Below, in pieces: positions 48,793 through 61,295 of a stretch of DNA of 64,000 nucleotides. The translations under genes were made by a program, and so were the position numbers. This stretch comes from Atrichornis clamosus (Eukaryota; Chordata; Aves; Passeriformes; Menuridae), in NCBI GenBank assembly GCA_013400975.1, contig WBMZ01009447.1, positions 1 through 64,000 on the forward strand, in the 5' to 3' direction. Every line of letters starts with the position of its first letter. Position 1 is the stretch's first letter. The notes under the pieces were generated by a model. That model saw only the letters and a program-made list of their open reading frames with translations, did not search any database and was not told where the DNA came from.

Positions 48793-50377
48793 GTGAATCC
48801 ATCTAACATCTGACATCACTGATTTCAACATAAATAAGAACAGGAATGAAAAAAATGCACTTTTAAGGTTCCAGTGCTTATTGTTTCTCAGTCATTCTGG
48901 ATTTGAATTTGTGAGTTTATGTTCTCTTCCCTTTCCCTCTCCCTTTCCCAATCCCTCCCAAGAGTCTCAAGTTTCTTTGGTTCCTTCTATCATTACTAAT
49001 TTTAGTAGCTTACACATATCTAGGAACAAACTAAGAACCAATTTGATTTATATACAGAGATTTGGAATAACTTACTGTGTAAGAGTCACTCTTTTGAGAG
49101 TTTTCTCTACCCATTAAGCATCTACTGACTTGCTGAGAAGCATCTAAGTTCACTGTGTCAGACGGCAGAGTGCTTTTCTTCAGAAGACAAATTAAATTTT
49201 GAGTTAAATCCCCAAATGTGGTTGTTAACTTAAAGTATTATATCCTGGCATTTTTCTGAGCTTTTACTCACACTTCAGTAATATTACTTATTTGCCATAC
49301 CAAGGACTGAAATATCACTGGCCCAATCCATTTCTTCCCACAAAATACCAGACAGAAGAGGACCATTCTGTAATTTAATCTTCTGAATAATAATAACATT
49401 ATTTTATTCCTCAATTCAAAACTAAACATATCCAGAAACAATGGTCCTGCCTCTCCTCAAAATCAGAACTAGTAAACCACAGACCTTAATTGGAAATGGG
49501 GAAATATTGAAAATAGGTGCATAAAAACTGCAATCTCGGCAGAAGCAGTGTAAGTATACTTCAAGTTAGCATTTTATGGCTGTCTCCCTCTATGAAACAT
49601 CTGTATGTTTAGCAGATAGAAGCATCCAAGTTACACCTGGATTCTGTGCCTGGACATGGAAGGAAAGACAACACAATCTAAAGAAGTCTGTCACTAACTC
49701 TGGCTTTGGATAAATAGTAGATATTGCAATGGGATTTTTGTACTCATGGTTACAGGACTATCTATATATCAGTAGAAAATTCAGTGAACTTAACTGAAAA
49801 GAGCAATTCAGCCATTTCTGTTGTAATTTCACTTTATTTAAGCAAGAAATTAGAGTAGTGTAAAAAGTGATGATTTGGTTACTTTTGTGTAAGTCCTACT
49901 TTTTCCTGTACTTCCTAGGTATGTTTTACTTTGGTACAATCTTCATTAAATAAATCAAACCTGAATATATTATCTGTGAAGCATATTCAAAAAATTGAGT
50001 TGTTTATAGTGCTTACTGAGAAAAAAATTTGTAAGGACTTACAAATTGCATCATAGATCACCTACGAATGAGTGAATCAGGCTTCTAATGTTTTGTTTGC
50101 TATTTGGTAGTACAGGGAAATATATCGAAAATAGAAAAAAATCAGGGTTAGTTAGACATTTAAAATATATTTTATTCATATTTCTCTAGTGTGTTCAAGA
50201 GAGACTATAAAGAAAAAAGAGAAGAAATGTTTCAAATATGTAAATCTTCTCTTTCATCTCACATTTCTTGAAGGTTGCTTTCAGTGATAATTTCCTTAGT
50301 TCCTAGATATGAGAAATAGTCTATATGAATAATGATTTTACTTTACATGGTCTTCAATTATTTATCTCCATTTGCAG
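48793..50377. other. Putative intron between exons A and B
   Basis: AT-rich DNA with a CCCTTT-type pyrimidine tract at about 48926-48960 and no recognised transposon. Intron status depends on the flanking exon candidates. Confidence 0.3.
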
Positions 50378-50463
50378 AGGCAAGTTGTTGTGTATATCAG
50401 AATAGGAATTCACCTCCAGAGTTCTGCATCACTAACTGGAGCACAAATATAAAGATATATGAG
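50378..50463 (+). CDS. Probable exon B of the unidentified spliced gene (86 nt)
   Basis: Acceptor TTTATCTCCATTTGCAG and donor GAG|GTACTT (50464) enclose 86 bases. With the single base carried over from exon A, the join gives GAG and the frame continues through EASCCVYQNRNSPPEF and ITNWSTNIKIYE. A plus B total 195 bases, exactly 65 codons, ending in phase 0. The phase match has a one-in-three chance of being accidental, so it adds modest support. The piece has two adjacent cysteines, a third near the middle, and a possible N-glycosylation sequon (NWS). No family is recognised. Confidence 0.28.
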
Positions 50464-52977
50464 GTACTTCATTTGTAATTAACCTGGAATATTTTTGCTG
50501 CTTTTAATGTACTGATAAAGTTTCAAATACCTTTCTTAAATTATATATAGCTTTATGCGCTGCAATTGCTGCAGTTATCTGTTCTTTCAATAGACAAGGA
50601 TTTTCTGTCAGTCAGAAAATTCTACCAATGGAGACAAAAAAACCCCAAACAAACTAGAGAAATGTACTTAAATTTGATCAAGAAGGAAGGATTTTCATTA
50701 ATTTTGGACTAAAAGAACTTGATGTTTTTCATCCCAACCAAAGTGTAATGTACCAGCTACTTCTTTATTGAATTTCTAGTTTCTGAAATCAGTGTCAAAA
50801 CAGTTCTGAATCCATCCATATATTACAACATGGATTATTCAAAATGTCAGTAAACAGAGTTACTGTCTTCAAGCAAAATTACCCCAAATCAACCTGTCTG
50901 TGATCTTGTTTCAGTGACCTCTGACCTAGTGGTACATCAGCTGACTACAATAATCACATTGCAGTTCCATTAACTGCCGATATCCCGGTCCAGCTCATAT
51001 ATCCATCTAACATAAACCTGTCCTTCCTGGATCAGGTGACAAGGAATCTTGACACAACATTTCACTGCAAAACAAGGACAATCTAATAGCAACATAAAAA
51101 AGACATGTAAAAAAGACTGGCTTCAAATAAACAGCCACCTCCCCTCAGTCTCTAAAAATCCTCGCCATCACCATAGAGCATCACATTTTCAGCCTGCTGA
51201 AAGAAGAGTATCAAAAGGCTAGCACTGTGGGAGTCACAAAGATATACTTCAGCAACAGAATAATTCTGTATATCAACAAGAGCAAAACCAAATTTGTGGC
51301 CCAAACTTTACAAGCATAACATTCTCAAAAGACCATCTGGTTCAACACTACTTTTTATACTCTTTTTCTGGCCCTGCAGTCATCCAGAACCATTACTGAG
51401 GTAGGTTGTTAGAAGTTAAGGACTACATGTTGCTTCATATGCTGTCCTTTTGCCAACTTAATTCTCTATACACTAGCAATTTAAAATTTCTGAAACCATT
51501 CTTATCAATTATTGTTTTATCCACTTATTATCAAAGATGAGTCAGAGAAGTTAATAGTAAATACCTTTTCTTTTTCCATTGGATATCTTGCCACTTTCAC
51601 ATAGTTTCTAATAATCACACTGTTTACCTTGCTCAAGTCCAAAGAATAGCTCCTTTAAAAAACCTGATTCCAGTCCTGTTCTCATCAGACTTATTTTCCA
51701 GGTCACGTAGGAATTTTTTTTTCTTTGAGGTGAAGGCTTCCATTCATCTTTGCAACCCAGGCTGAAAGACTATTGTCCATAATAATTCCTTGTTTACTCC
51801 TCTTTTTTTTTCAAGGAAATGGACAATGAAATTTTACCTTTTCAGTTTGTGTTCCTCCACTCCAGCTGATAATTACATTCCAACCCTCATCTCAGCTGAA
51901 AACCTGGAAACAAAAGCTGTACCAGCTTCTCTGAAGTAAAGAGATGTTCCAATAACTCAGATTTTTACATCACACTAGTAGTTCAAACTGCCTAGAGTGA
52001 CAAAGAAAATGGAGAATGTGGGCAATTATCAATGTGGAACTGAATAGAAAGCAATAGACTTTTTAGAATAAACCCCATATTTTACTGTATAGCAGCTTTA
52101 TGACAATTTTCAGTTAAATTGATAATTTAATTCCAAGATGAATTTGTTAGCCTTTAGGATGAGGAAGGAAAATAACTTTCAAAGGTAAAGAAATCCTCAG
52201 ATCAATTTGGAATGTGTGGTCCACTTACTATGAATTTTACTGCTTACCTACAAAAAAAATGTACAGAAAGGTCTTGTGTCTTAATTAAAATCACACATTT
52301 CCAATAAAACACTCTAAAGCTAGCAACTGCAGGAAAGTAATTAACAGAAACCAGTAATTCTGCAGCTTAATGTCATGGTTCTAAATATATATTTTATTCT
52401 TAAATATTTAACCTAAATGTCTTTTCCTCTATCCAATTATTACTTTGAAATGGGATGCAGATTAATTCTGAAGCACCAACTTTTGTGATATATCTTCACA
52501 CAGTAAACATCTATTTTCCTTTTCTTTTCCCTTTCGCTTTAAAAACAAGATTTCTTTATAGGCTTTTATTTCCTTTTTCTTCAGTTTATTTGTCGATTGC
52601 ACAGTAAACATGACTCTATAATCTGCAAAATTTCGCATTAGATAACTTTTTTTTTTAAATTTGAAAATTTTCAATAAGCAATGAGAAGCACATATATAAA
52701 GATACATCTACAAATCCATAGGTAAAATATAGAGCTATTCAGAGAGAGGAAAAATTACTTTGAATTATGTAATGTGTGCTTGCCTTTTTACAAGATAACA
52801 TTAAGCAATATAATTTTATATAACTTCTATACTCTTTCTGAGAATCATTATGTGTCAGGCGATGGAATCCCAGTATCTGCTACCTTCCACACTACTAGAG
52901 AAGTCTTCTATGCTTTGAGTATGTTAAGTACATATTTTTCCTTTTGAACAAGAATTTTAGTCATTTATAGTAATTCA
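50464..52977. other. AT-rich DNA with weak splice-like segments
   Basis: Contains a DR1 nuclear-receptor motif (50915-50927), a possible 21-base microexon (51380-51400) and a possible terminal exon starting at 51816. No transposon is recognised. Block 50880-51200 is more complex than its surroundings. Confidence 0.4.
50915..50927 (-). promoter_or_regulatory. Perfect DR1 nuclear-receptor motif
   Basis: TGACCTCTGACCT reads AGGTCAGAGGTCA on the minus strand: two exact AGGTCA half-sites one base apart, the DR1 arrangement bound by RXR heterodimers, HNF4 and COUP-TF. Occupancy cannot be judged. Confidence 0.45.
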
Positions 52978-52993
52978 CAACCAGAGGGCACTG
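52978..52993 (+). promoter_or_regulatory. CTCF-like core motif
   Basis: CAACCAGAGGGCACTG matches the vertebrate CTCF core (CCASYAGRKGGCRSYV) at 15 of 16 positions; only the second base differs. It is the best CTCF match I noticed. Single motifs often are unoccupied. Confidence 0.45.
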
Positions 52994-53841
52994 ACTGAGA
53001 TCCTCTTTGTATATGCCACATATGTTTTTAATACTGCATTTTATGAACTCTGGATTTTGGGGCTTCATTTCCTTTTCTCATCACCTTTCTTGGCTCAAGG
53101 GGGAAATTCAAGTCATCAGAGAACATCAAATTCATCACTTCTTGAAAATGCAGAGAGACTTCAAGACAGAATTATTGCTTTACAAATGAATTTAAATAAA
53201 AGTAATTAGTTAGTGTTCTTTACTAAAAAAATAAAGATAATTTACTTCTACAGAGAAATCTTTCTAGAGATTCAAGACTTACGGGAATTATCCCTGAGGG
53301 TGACCCAACAGCTCAAGAGTAAATACACCATTAGCCAATTACACATAATGACTCTTAGATGTATCAGTTGTGATATCATTCAGGTGATTTATTAGATTTA
53401 CTTCAAAGAGTCTAATTCTAATCTGTATTTATTAGAGAAAACATTATATGTATGCAGTCCATAATATGTAGTTTTAAAACTTGCCCTATGACATAATGAT
53501 TCCAATACTTTCTTTCTAAAAAGAGGACAAAAATGAACATTGAAGACAGTCTGTATTACATGAAACTTGCATTAAAGATTTCCTGAATTATCCCGGACTT
53601 TATGAGCTTAAAGCCTGATGTGCTTATGGGATTACTTAAAATGAATCCTCAATTTGATTTCACTTCTAGTATTATCTAACAGAAGAAACACAAATGAAGA
53701 TATATTTTAGTGCTAGTAATTAGATAGGAAGAGAAAGGAGAATGGACTTGAAGAAAGATTGCCTGATAATGTCGTGGAGCTAAAAAAGTGTATTATTTTT
53801 ATCTTGAATTCAAAATGTTAGGAGCCCTTTTTTTTACTCAG

Positions 53842-53904
53842 AAACTCAGATTGCAAGACAAAATGTTTTTCGGAAAATTGGAAAATCTACAGAGTCATAA
53901 ACAA
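53842..53904 (+). CDS. Possible 63-nt exon (phase 0), unassigned
   Basis: The acceptor CCCTTTTTTTTACTCAG is followed by a frame KLRLQDKMFFGKLENLQ that stays open for 40 codons to a TGA at 53962. A donor CAA|GTACTT at 53905 would end a 63-base exon in phase 0. Phase is compatible with exon B. The donor is weak, the peptide is not recognised and the frame could be chance. Confidence 0.13.
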
Positions 53905-56757
53905 GTACTTTCTCACTCATCACATAGCAAAATATACAGAAATCACCTTAGAATAGTTCCATGAAAGAATAGCTTTGAAGCATTTCAAAATCAAAAAACA
54001 AACCAAAACCGAAATGCCTACCCAGCATAGTAAACTAGAGAAGGAGTAAGAGACAATGTTATTCACTTATACAACATGGTTCTTTCTAAAGCCACAAACA
54101 TGCCTGTGACATCACATTGCAACGGTGATAGTTTTCATTACTATCTTTTACAACTGTGGATGTTGGCACACACTACTCATGGGCCTGCGTGAGGAAATGC
54201 TGCATTAAGGAGCAGTTCTAATGTTGGCTGGGTGGTCAGAGACCTCCCTGTTATTAAAGGCATCCTCTAACCAGGGCTTGGGTGTTCTTGATAGAAACTC
54301 TTCATCTACAATCTGTTTCTTCACCAGATGTCCTTTTTATCTATTTCATACCTACAACTCTGCTCTTCACCTTCCCTCCTCTTTGTATGAATTTAAATTT
54401 TCATTAACAAGTACATCTTAGAAGAAAAATAAAATTAAAAAAAAAATTGGGAGACTGCTTCATTTTTTTTCTGCCATGGTTTTATTTTACTGCTATTAGG
54501 GACATCCCACATTCTGTGCACTTCATGTTAGATTGTAATGAATATGAAAGGAAATTATGTTCTATTGCCTAGCATAATCTAGTTTCATTGTTTATTGGCC
54601 TATGGGTGCTGTCTTAATAAAAACTAATAATAACAAAATTTGCAATAACCCCTGTTCTTTTCTTAGTTACTGCTGTGAATTACTGCAAGTTACAGTTATT
54701 TCTGTAACAAATGATTAATTTTTTTTTAATAAATCTGCTCAGAAAAGTGTTTGTTTGCTTGTTTATTTTCCTTTGATTACTGTATGTCTCCAATTGTGTA
54801 ATGGGCTAAACAAGTTTCCCATAAGTTAGTGTGGACCTCATTTCTTTGGCATAAATCCAATAATTCATTTAAACCTGAAGGACACTACAATGGAGATTAA
54901 ATGAATCATTGTTAATACTTATTGCTTTTCTCCAATCCCCAAAGAAAAAGGGAAAACAAAGAGAAATTATTCATTGCTGAGAACCCACACCAAGATATTA
55001 GTGCAATTAAAAACTATGAGATTACCCTACAGTCTCATATATTTCACCTAAGAGACAGGGCTACTACAACTAAAGAAAAATCCACCAAAACCATACTATT
55101 GCATTGTCAAATATATATAAAAAGAGGTATGTCTGTAGTTCTTCAACAAACCTTCATGTAATTTTTTAAAAACATGTGCATGATAATATCTCAGAAGTTT
55201 GGGCTATTTATTATTTTTCTTCACAATTTATTTATTTAAATTGAACTTTAAATGAAAGAAAATTCTATTTTCAGTTCTGCACAGCAGCAATACAGTGTAA
55301 TACTGGAAGCAACAAAATGTTCCCTTTTTATCTGTCATGTTCATCTGCACAGCAAATATGTTGTCAAATTTGTGCTCAGTTTAGGAACTAAAAGTTAATG
55401 GCAGTTCTTCAGTTTATATAAACAACATTGCTTGGATGATTCAATGCTAATTTGTACCAGAAAAGATGTGAGCTGAAGTATCTACAATGACATATATAAT
55501 TTGAAGGGAGAATGCAAACAACAGAAAGGATTTTCCGGTTATGAGCCACAGGGAGCACAAGATTTTAATGCAATGTTGTCTTACTTTTGTGGATCTGGCT
55601 CAAAATCTTATCAATACAAAGTCCCAGTATCCCAAGAATCAGGAATAAAGTCAAAAATCTGTTTTCTTTTGTTTAATTTTCAACTTCACCAAACTTCTTT
55701 GCATCATAAACCTGCAGATATATGCGTTATGTGTTTTGGTCTTGGCTTGCACTGTACTAGTTTAGGAATAATAAACCAAATTAATGTACACAGATAGCAC
55801 AATAAAGGAGTGTAATTGTCTAACTGATATTATTAGGTTGCCTATTTAGGAAGAAAAGACTTAATTATTCTTAGTAAATAACAAGCACTAACTCCCCTTG
55901 ATATCTCATCCTGCAAATATGATTTCATGTTTACATTTAATCATAACTAGAGTACTTTTGGGGCAGTGGAATTTTTTATTAAAATTAATTCAAAGAAATG
56001 TGAGAATGTGTGTGACACGAAGATTCTGAGACAAACTTCTTGAATGTCAGAGAGAAACTGGACTGTATTTAGGTCAGGAGAAGGTTTGTAAGCCAACAGA
56101 TAATGAATTCCTGCTCTGACTAATGTATCTTTAGTGTTTTCTACGTGAAATTAATGCAGATATCTCCAAAGCAATTAAACTCTCAGAAAAAACCTCAAAT
56201 CTAGCTCTTTCTAGAAATGGGATATCTCTGTGCCAGTAGAGTAATTTAAACTAAAAAAAAAAAATCAAATCAAGTCTCTCAATAAGAGAAAGACAACCTT
56301 ACATTTAAGAGTGCTGATTTGGAATTTGATATATTTGGATTCAGTTTCTACCTTTTCTTGTGACTGAGTTTCTATGAGACAAAGTAATCACCATGTATAA
56401 GAAAAGTTTTTATCAGATAAAATAAAACAATGCTATAATTTAATCTTTGGGATCTGCAGCTTCATTGTGTTACACTGAGATTTTGATCCTTCATACCTGT
56501 GGAAAAAAAAAAGATGAAATCTAGAATCAGGTGAAATTTAGACTCCTTTGGTGCCATGAAAATTTGGTAATAAATGTAGCTCTACATAACTACATAGACA
56601 GGTGAACCTGTCTAATTTGTTGTCTTCTGTGATGACACAGTTATGAAAAAAAAGAAAAAACAGCCAAGATCTCATCTTTAGTACTCTGCACAGTGTCAGA
56701 GTGAATGTCAGTGTGCACTATGACTGCTAAACTAATAAATAAAGACACAATCCCAAC

Positions 56758-56808
56758 TCTCACAAGGAATTTGTAGACTGCGACAAGGTCCCCCCAAGGG
56801 AGGAAGTG
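56758..56808 (-). mobile_element. Possible short ancient CR1 scrap
   Basis: TTTGTAGACTGCGACAAGGTC resembles the CR1 segment seen intact at 19633-19655 (GTTGTAGACTGCAATGAGGTC), including the preceding CTCAC and the following CCCC. About 50 bases align with small indels. It is too short to be certain. Confidence 0.4.
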
Positions 56809-57794
56809 TTTTGATTAGTTTTGGATGCAGAGTAATTTTTTAAGTGTCTTCAAACTTGGAACACATCACAAATAATTATAATTTTTTATGGATTTCTACT
56901 TCTCTTTGCAAATTGAGCTGCTATCTTAAAAAAAAACCCTGAAACATATTCTTTAAAAATAACCACAGCTCCAAGATCAATTTGGATCACATTTGGTTTG
57001 GTTTAAAACAAGAGCTGAGGTTGAGCAAAGGGACTGGATGTTTCTCATTGCACTGCTGTTAGGTCCCCCATTATCTACTGCATTCATGGAGACTTAGAAC
57101 CTAAAGCAGATCCAAAATGTCAAACTTTGATCAACTGCTAATGAAATTCTGCTCGTATGATTTGAGATACTGCTGAGAGGAGACGAAGCAGTCTCTGCTT
57201 TATCAGCAATTTAAAGACCCCACAGGATAATATTTCTGTTTCCGCACAGCAAGAAGCAGAGTTCTTTGTCCTTGCATACAAGGGAGATAACAAATAGAAG
57301 GTGTTCTAGTATTTGATTTTTGTTTGCTTTTTAAACTGTATTTTGATTGCTCTTGGTCTTGATAACTTTACAACAATCAGAATCTCACAAAGAGCTGCAC
57401 GCTATAATTGGCTTACTAGTATTGTTATTTCTGAAAGCTCAGAGTTCAAAGAGCCATGGACACCCACCTCAATAAAAGACAAAAGAATATTGTTGTATCT
57501 ATGGTTTAATTTTCTTACCCCTTATTAAGCAAATACATAGCTTTACCAGTTGTGCTATGGTGTTCTTGAAAAAACAGACCTCATCTGCAAGAAACTACTG
57601 AAGTTTCACATTCTATTTCCCTGTAAATGAATTAAGAATGGAAAATAAAGTCTTAGCATTTGAATTTATCAATAAAGACAGCTCTCCATGACATACAGGG
57701 CTCAGTAGAAGTTTTGACTTTTGTTTTCCTCTCCATAATTTCTAGGGAGAGATTTTACCTGGGTTCTGCAAGCAGTTTGGAACAAAAGTCAAAG

Positions 57795-57999
57795 AAAGGA
57801 AATCTTTGTACATTTCAAAATATATAGCAGATTAAATGATATATATGTTTATTAAAATATATTAATTGTGGTCATCATTTTATTGTTGATAATTAAAGGA
57901 AATCTTTGTACATTTCAAAATATATAGCAGATTAAATGATATATATGTTTATTAAAATATATTAATTGTGGTCATCATTTTATTGTTGATAATTAAAGG
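57795..57999. repeat. Exact 100-bp tandem duplication
   Basis: Unit 57795-57894 is repeated without a single difference at 57895-57994, and the first five bases (AAAGG) begin a third time. The unit is AT-rich unique sequence, not a known repeat. Perfect identity points to a very recent duplication or an assembly artefact. AAAGG at both junctions is the likely microhomology. Confidence 0.97.
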
Positions 58000-60300
58000 T
58001 GTAATATTAATTGTTCGTCTGATAGAAAGTAATTTAGCACCAAAAAAAAGTGCAAAAGAACCTTAAAAGACAGTTAAAAAAAATATATACTTGATTATCC
58101 AGGCTACTTCTAGGTCAAAACGGGACACTTAACAACAAAAGATATCTTGTGCTATGTCTCATGCTGCAGATAGTTCAAAAAGGCTTTTTCTCCTTCAAAT
58201 CTTTTCTTTAGAACTTTGGTTGCTGTGATTCTTTAAATAAAAATTTATGATCTGCTGCATGAAGGACACTACATTTCATGCTAACCAATGCCATTCTGCT
58301 TTCTAGCATTCCCATGTTAGTTCCTTGTGATCTCCCTTTTCTGGGAGGATGCTGTTCTGCATTTGTGGAGAATTTGGTGTAATTAAAATCTCTTGTACAC
58401 CGGAACACTGTGTGTTAGACAGGGATTCCACAAATAAAGAAATGAATAACACAGTAGTGGTGAGAGATATTTCATACATATATACACCAAGACTTTTCCA
58501 CGAGTTTAATAATTCAGGTGCTGGAACACACATTCTAATAACATAAATAGTCTCACTGGAATCACCAGTTACCTTTGCCTGGGGCTGGCAAAGCCTGTGT
58601 TCCTATGACTGTCACTATCTACTTCCAGTGATTTGAGAAGAAATTTGAGTAAGAAATGCAGGCTAATGAATTCATATTTAGTGGGAATGGCAGACTAATT
58701 AGAAGAGATTAGATGTCTTGTATAAAATGAAGAGACTTGTATAGCCTGTCAGTAGATGAATTTGTCTAAGAAATTTTAAGATCTCTAATGTAGCTTGCCT
58801 TTGATATAAAGAAAATACATAAATTTGATTCGACAGCTGAATTTACACAAGCCTAGTAGACACCAAGAGAAAAACTTAAATATTTCACATATTTAATCTT
58901 TAAATGAATATGGAATTTATACAAGATCTTTGGGTTTGTGTTTGGGTTGGTTCTCTTTTGTTTATTTTAGTCTTTTCAAAGGTACTGTACCAGGTATTCA
59001 AATGAAGCAGAAAGACGAACTAGTATTTTTAATATACCATATTTTTCATTTATAAGCAGCTGATATATACTAGAAATTGCTGGGATTTTGTAGTATCTCT
59101 TCACTGTAAGACGAAGGAAACAGAAACATACTTTTACAAAATATTCACTCCAAGGACCATGTACCCTGTAAAGAGCATCAAAGACTGCTGTAGATCAAGG
59201 GGTAAACAAAGCCTCATAGTCCAAAGCCTTATACAAAAAACCAGATTATTTTGCAGGTCCAGTGGTAGGTATGACTATATACATGAATATTTCAAATCTG
59301 AAATAAACCTTTAGGATTTTTGTTGAACCCAATTAAAACCTGATTATGTTAAAAAATAAGGATGCATGTCTAAACCACTTTGAACTCTCTTAATATCAAA
59401 CTTTGATAACTTCATTGAAAAAAATCTCAATATAAATTGACACAGCTCAAAACATCTCAGTACCCTGCATGTTCCACTTACGAATTTAGATTATAAAATG
59501 AGAAATGCAAATAGATATAATTGAAGAATATTAGATCATTAGAAAGTGAATATTTAGTTCCTTGTGTTTAAGTATTGAAATCAAAGCTTTGCCTTCCATG
59601 CTACCTATCCATTAAAGGACAATCAAGAGCTCTCTTTTCTGTCCTCTGGCTAAAGCAGAGGCAGGAGGCAGGTATTGTCATAATTTTCATGGGTTATAAA
59701 AATGGTACAATTAGGCACAATGAACCCATGCTGTAACATCAATGAACAGTTAAAAGTTACTTAGTCTATAAGGTATGTAGGATGAAAGAATTTAATATGT
59801 CCTTTAATAAAAATTCAGCTTCATTAGCTATGATATATAGAGTTGTTTCAAATCTACACTGAATTAATATTAATAAGTAATAAATTAACACTTCTAGTAA
59901 TCCAGAAATAAACAGAGGTTTACTTCATTAACTTATTTGCCTTCCTCATTGCTGCTACCAAATTTACTCCAGTTCAGCAGAAAAGAGAGAAAGTTATTAA
60001 AGTATCTCTTGCTGTCTTTGAAGGAGAATCTTTAGTAAAATAAATATGACATGTTCTCACTCTGTGTTGGTTTTTAAAAGGTACAAAAACCTATCAGGAG
60101 CTCAAGAGGAAAAAAGCATTAAGGTTAATAATTCATACTTCAAGTCCCAGATATCTCCAGAAGAAAGATAAATAAGGAAGTAACTAAGAGAAGAAAGTTT
60201 AAAAACTAGGTCTCTGTAGTAAAGATGTTGTTTTGAAAGGGTAAAAAGGAGAAGACATTTTAGGAAAACATAGTTCAATATCCATTTTGAACTGGTAATT
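58000..60300. other. AT-rich unique DNA
   Basis: No gene or interspersed repeat is recognised. Overlapping frames near 58208-58546 on both strands are not protein-like. Confidence 0.5.
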
Positions 60301-60675
60301 TTGAGATGCGTGGCATCCAAACTGGATACGTTAACCAAGTGGAGGCTTAGTGATGGAAGTGAATTCAACCTGGCACAAGCCAGACTGCTCCCCTTCATTC
60401 CTTCCTTAGCAGATTCCACTGAGATGACAATAGCAGCCTCCAGGCTGTGTATGCCCTTGGGGGGAGCAACCCTGCCATGTTGTGGCAGTTACAACCATTT
60501 CAAATCTCAGGGGAAGACTTTTGATTGCTTCAGGAGTGTGTGCTCTTCAAATAGAAATTTCTTGTCTTCCCGCGGGAGAATGCAGTGGGTTACTACAGCA
60601 TTTGTAACTGCCACCACCTTGTCAGCAGCATGTAATTATGTAAAAGAAAAAACATCTACAGGAATTTCCCAATAG
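60301..60675. other. Compositionally distinct block with a 124-codon open frame
   Basis: The plus frame is one of the longest in the window (124 codons) and has a mixed amino-acid composition, unlike the K/N/F-rich chance frames. It lacks a Kozak-like start (TTGAGATGC), a known motif, and flanking splice signals I trust. A 105-codon minus frame (60102-60419) overlaps it. The simplest reading is a GC-richer segment, possibly regulatory, with few stop words. A lineage-specific small ORF cannot be excluded. Confidence 0.25.
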
Positions 60676-61295
60676 ACACAGAAAACTTGTAGTGTCAGAT
60701 GTCTTATTGCTGCAAAATGGTTGTTTCCCTCTTTAAATTCTTGAATTCTATAATACATTGGAAAGATGCCAGATTCTGTGAGTATGGTATTAAAGATTTT
60801 GTGGCATTTTGAGTGACACGATCTTGGAAAGTCATGCCTCTTAAAACTATTCTTACAGCCTATCTGGAAATTCTGAAGGATGACACTTCACCACACTGGG
60901 CTTAAGTTTTTTCAGATTAAGTTTCAGAGGGAGAAGGGAAAGGGAAAGGGAAAAACATCCAAAAAACCCTGTATATAAAAGAATCCAAAATGCTGGATAG
61001 CAATTTCTCCTGAAGGTATAAGTTCTGTAGAAAATTCTATGTCAGCTCAAGAATGCACAGAATCCTAATACAACCGTGGTAGAAATGAAAAAAGAGATTA
61101 AGTAATAATATGGTTTTATTGACAGCAAAGGATGTAGGACTTCTTTAGTTATTGTGTGCTGTATTATGTTTGAAATCATTAAATTCACAGCACATTTATG
61201 CAACAACTTTCCCATAGATACTGTCTCAACACAAAGACATTCCCTTGAACCTTTGTAGCTTGTAAATGAGATGATTTAAGTACTAAATTAATATT
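60676..61295. other. AT-rich unique DNA
   Basis: No gene is recognised. A short GGGAAA microsatellite lies at 60936-60955. Confidence 0.5.
60936..60955. repeat. (GGGAAA)3 microsatellite
   Basis: Three GGGAAA units plus a trailing AA, preceded by purine-only GAGGGAGAA. A short purine strand tract. Confidence 0.85.

Larger units (their letters stand above)
52994..57794. other. AT-rich unique DNA
   Basis: Apart from the exon-like segment at 53842-53904 and a possible CR1 scrap at 56758-56808, I see no gene or repeat. T and A runs of 8-13 bases are scattered through it. Confidence 0.45.
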
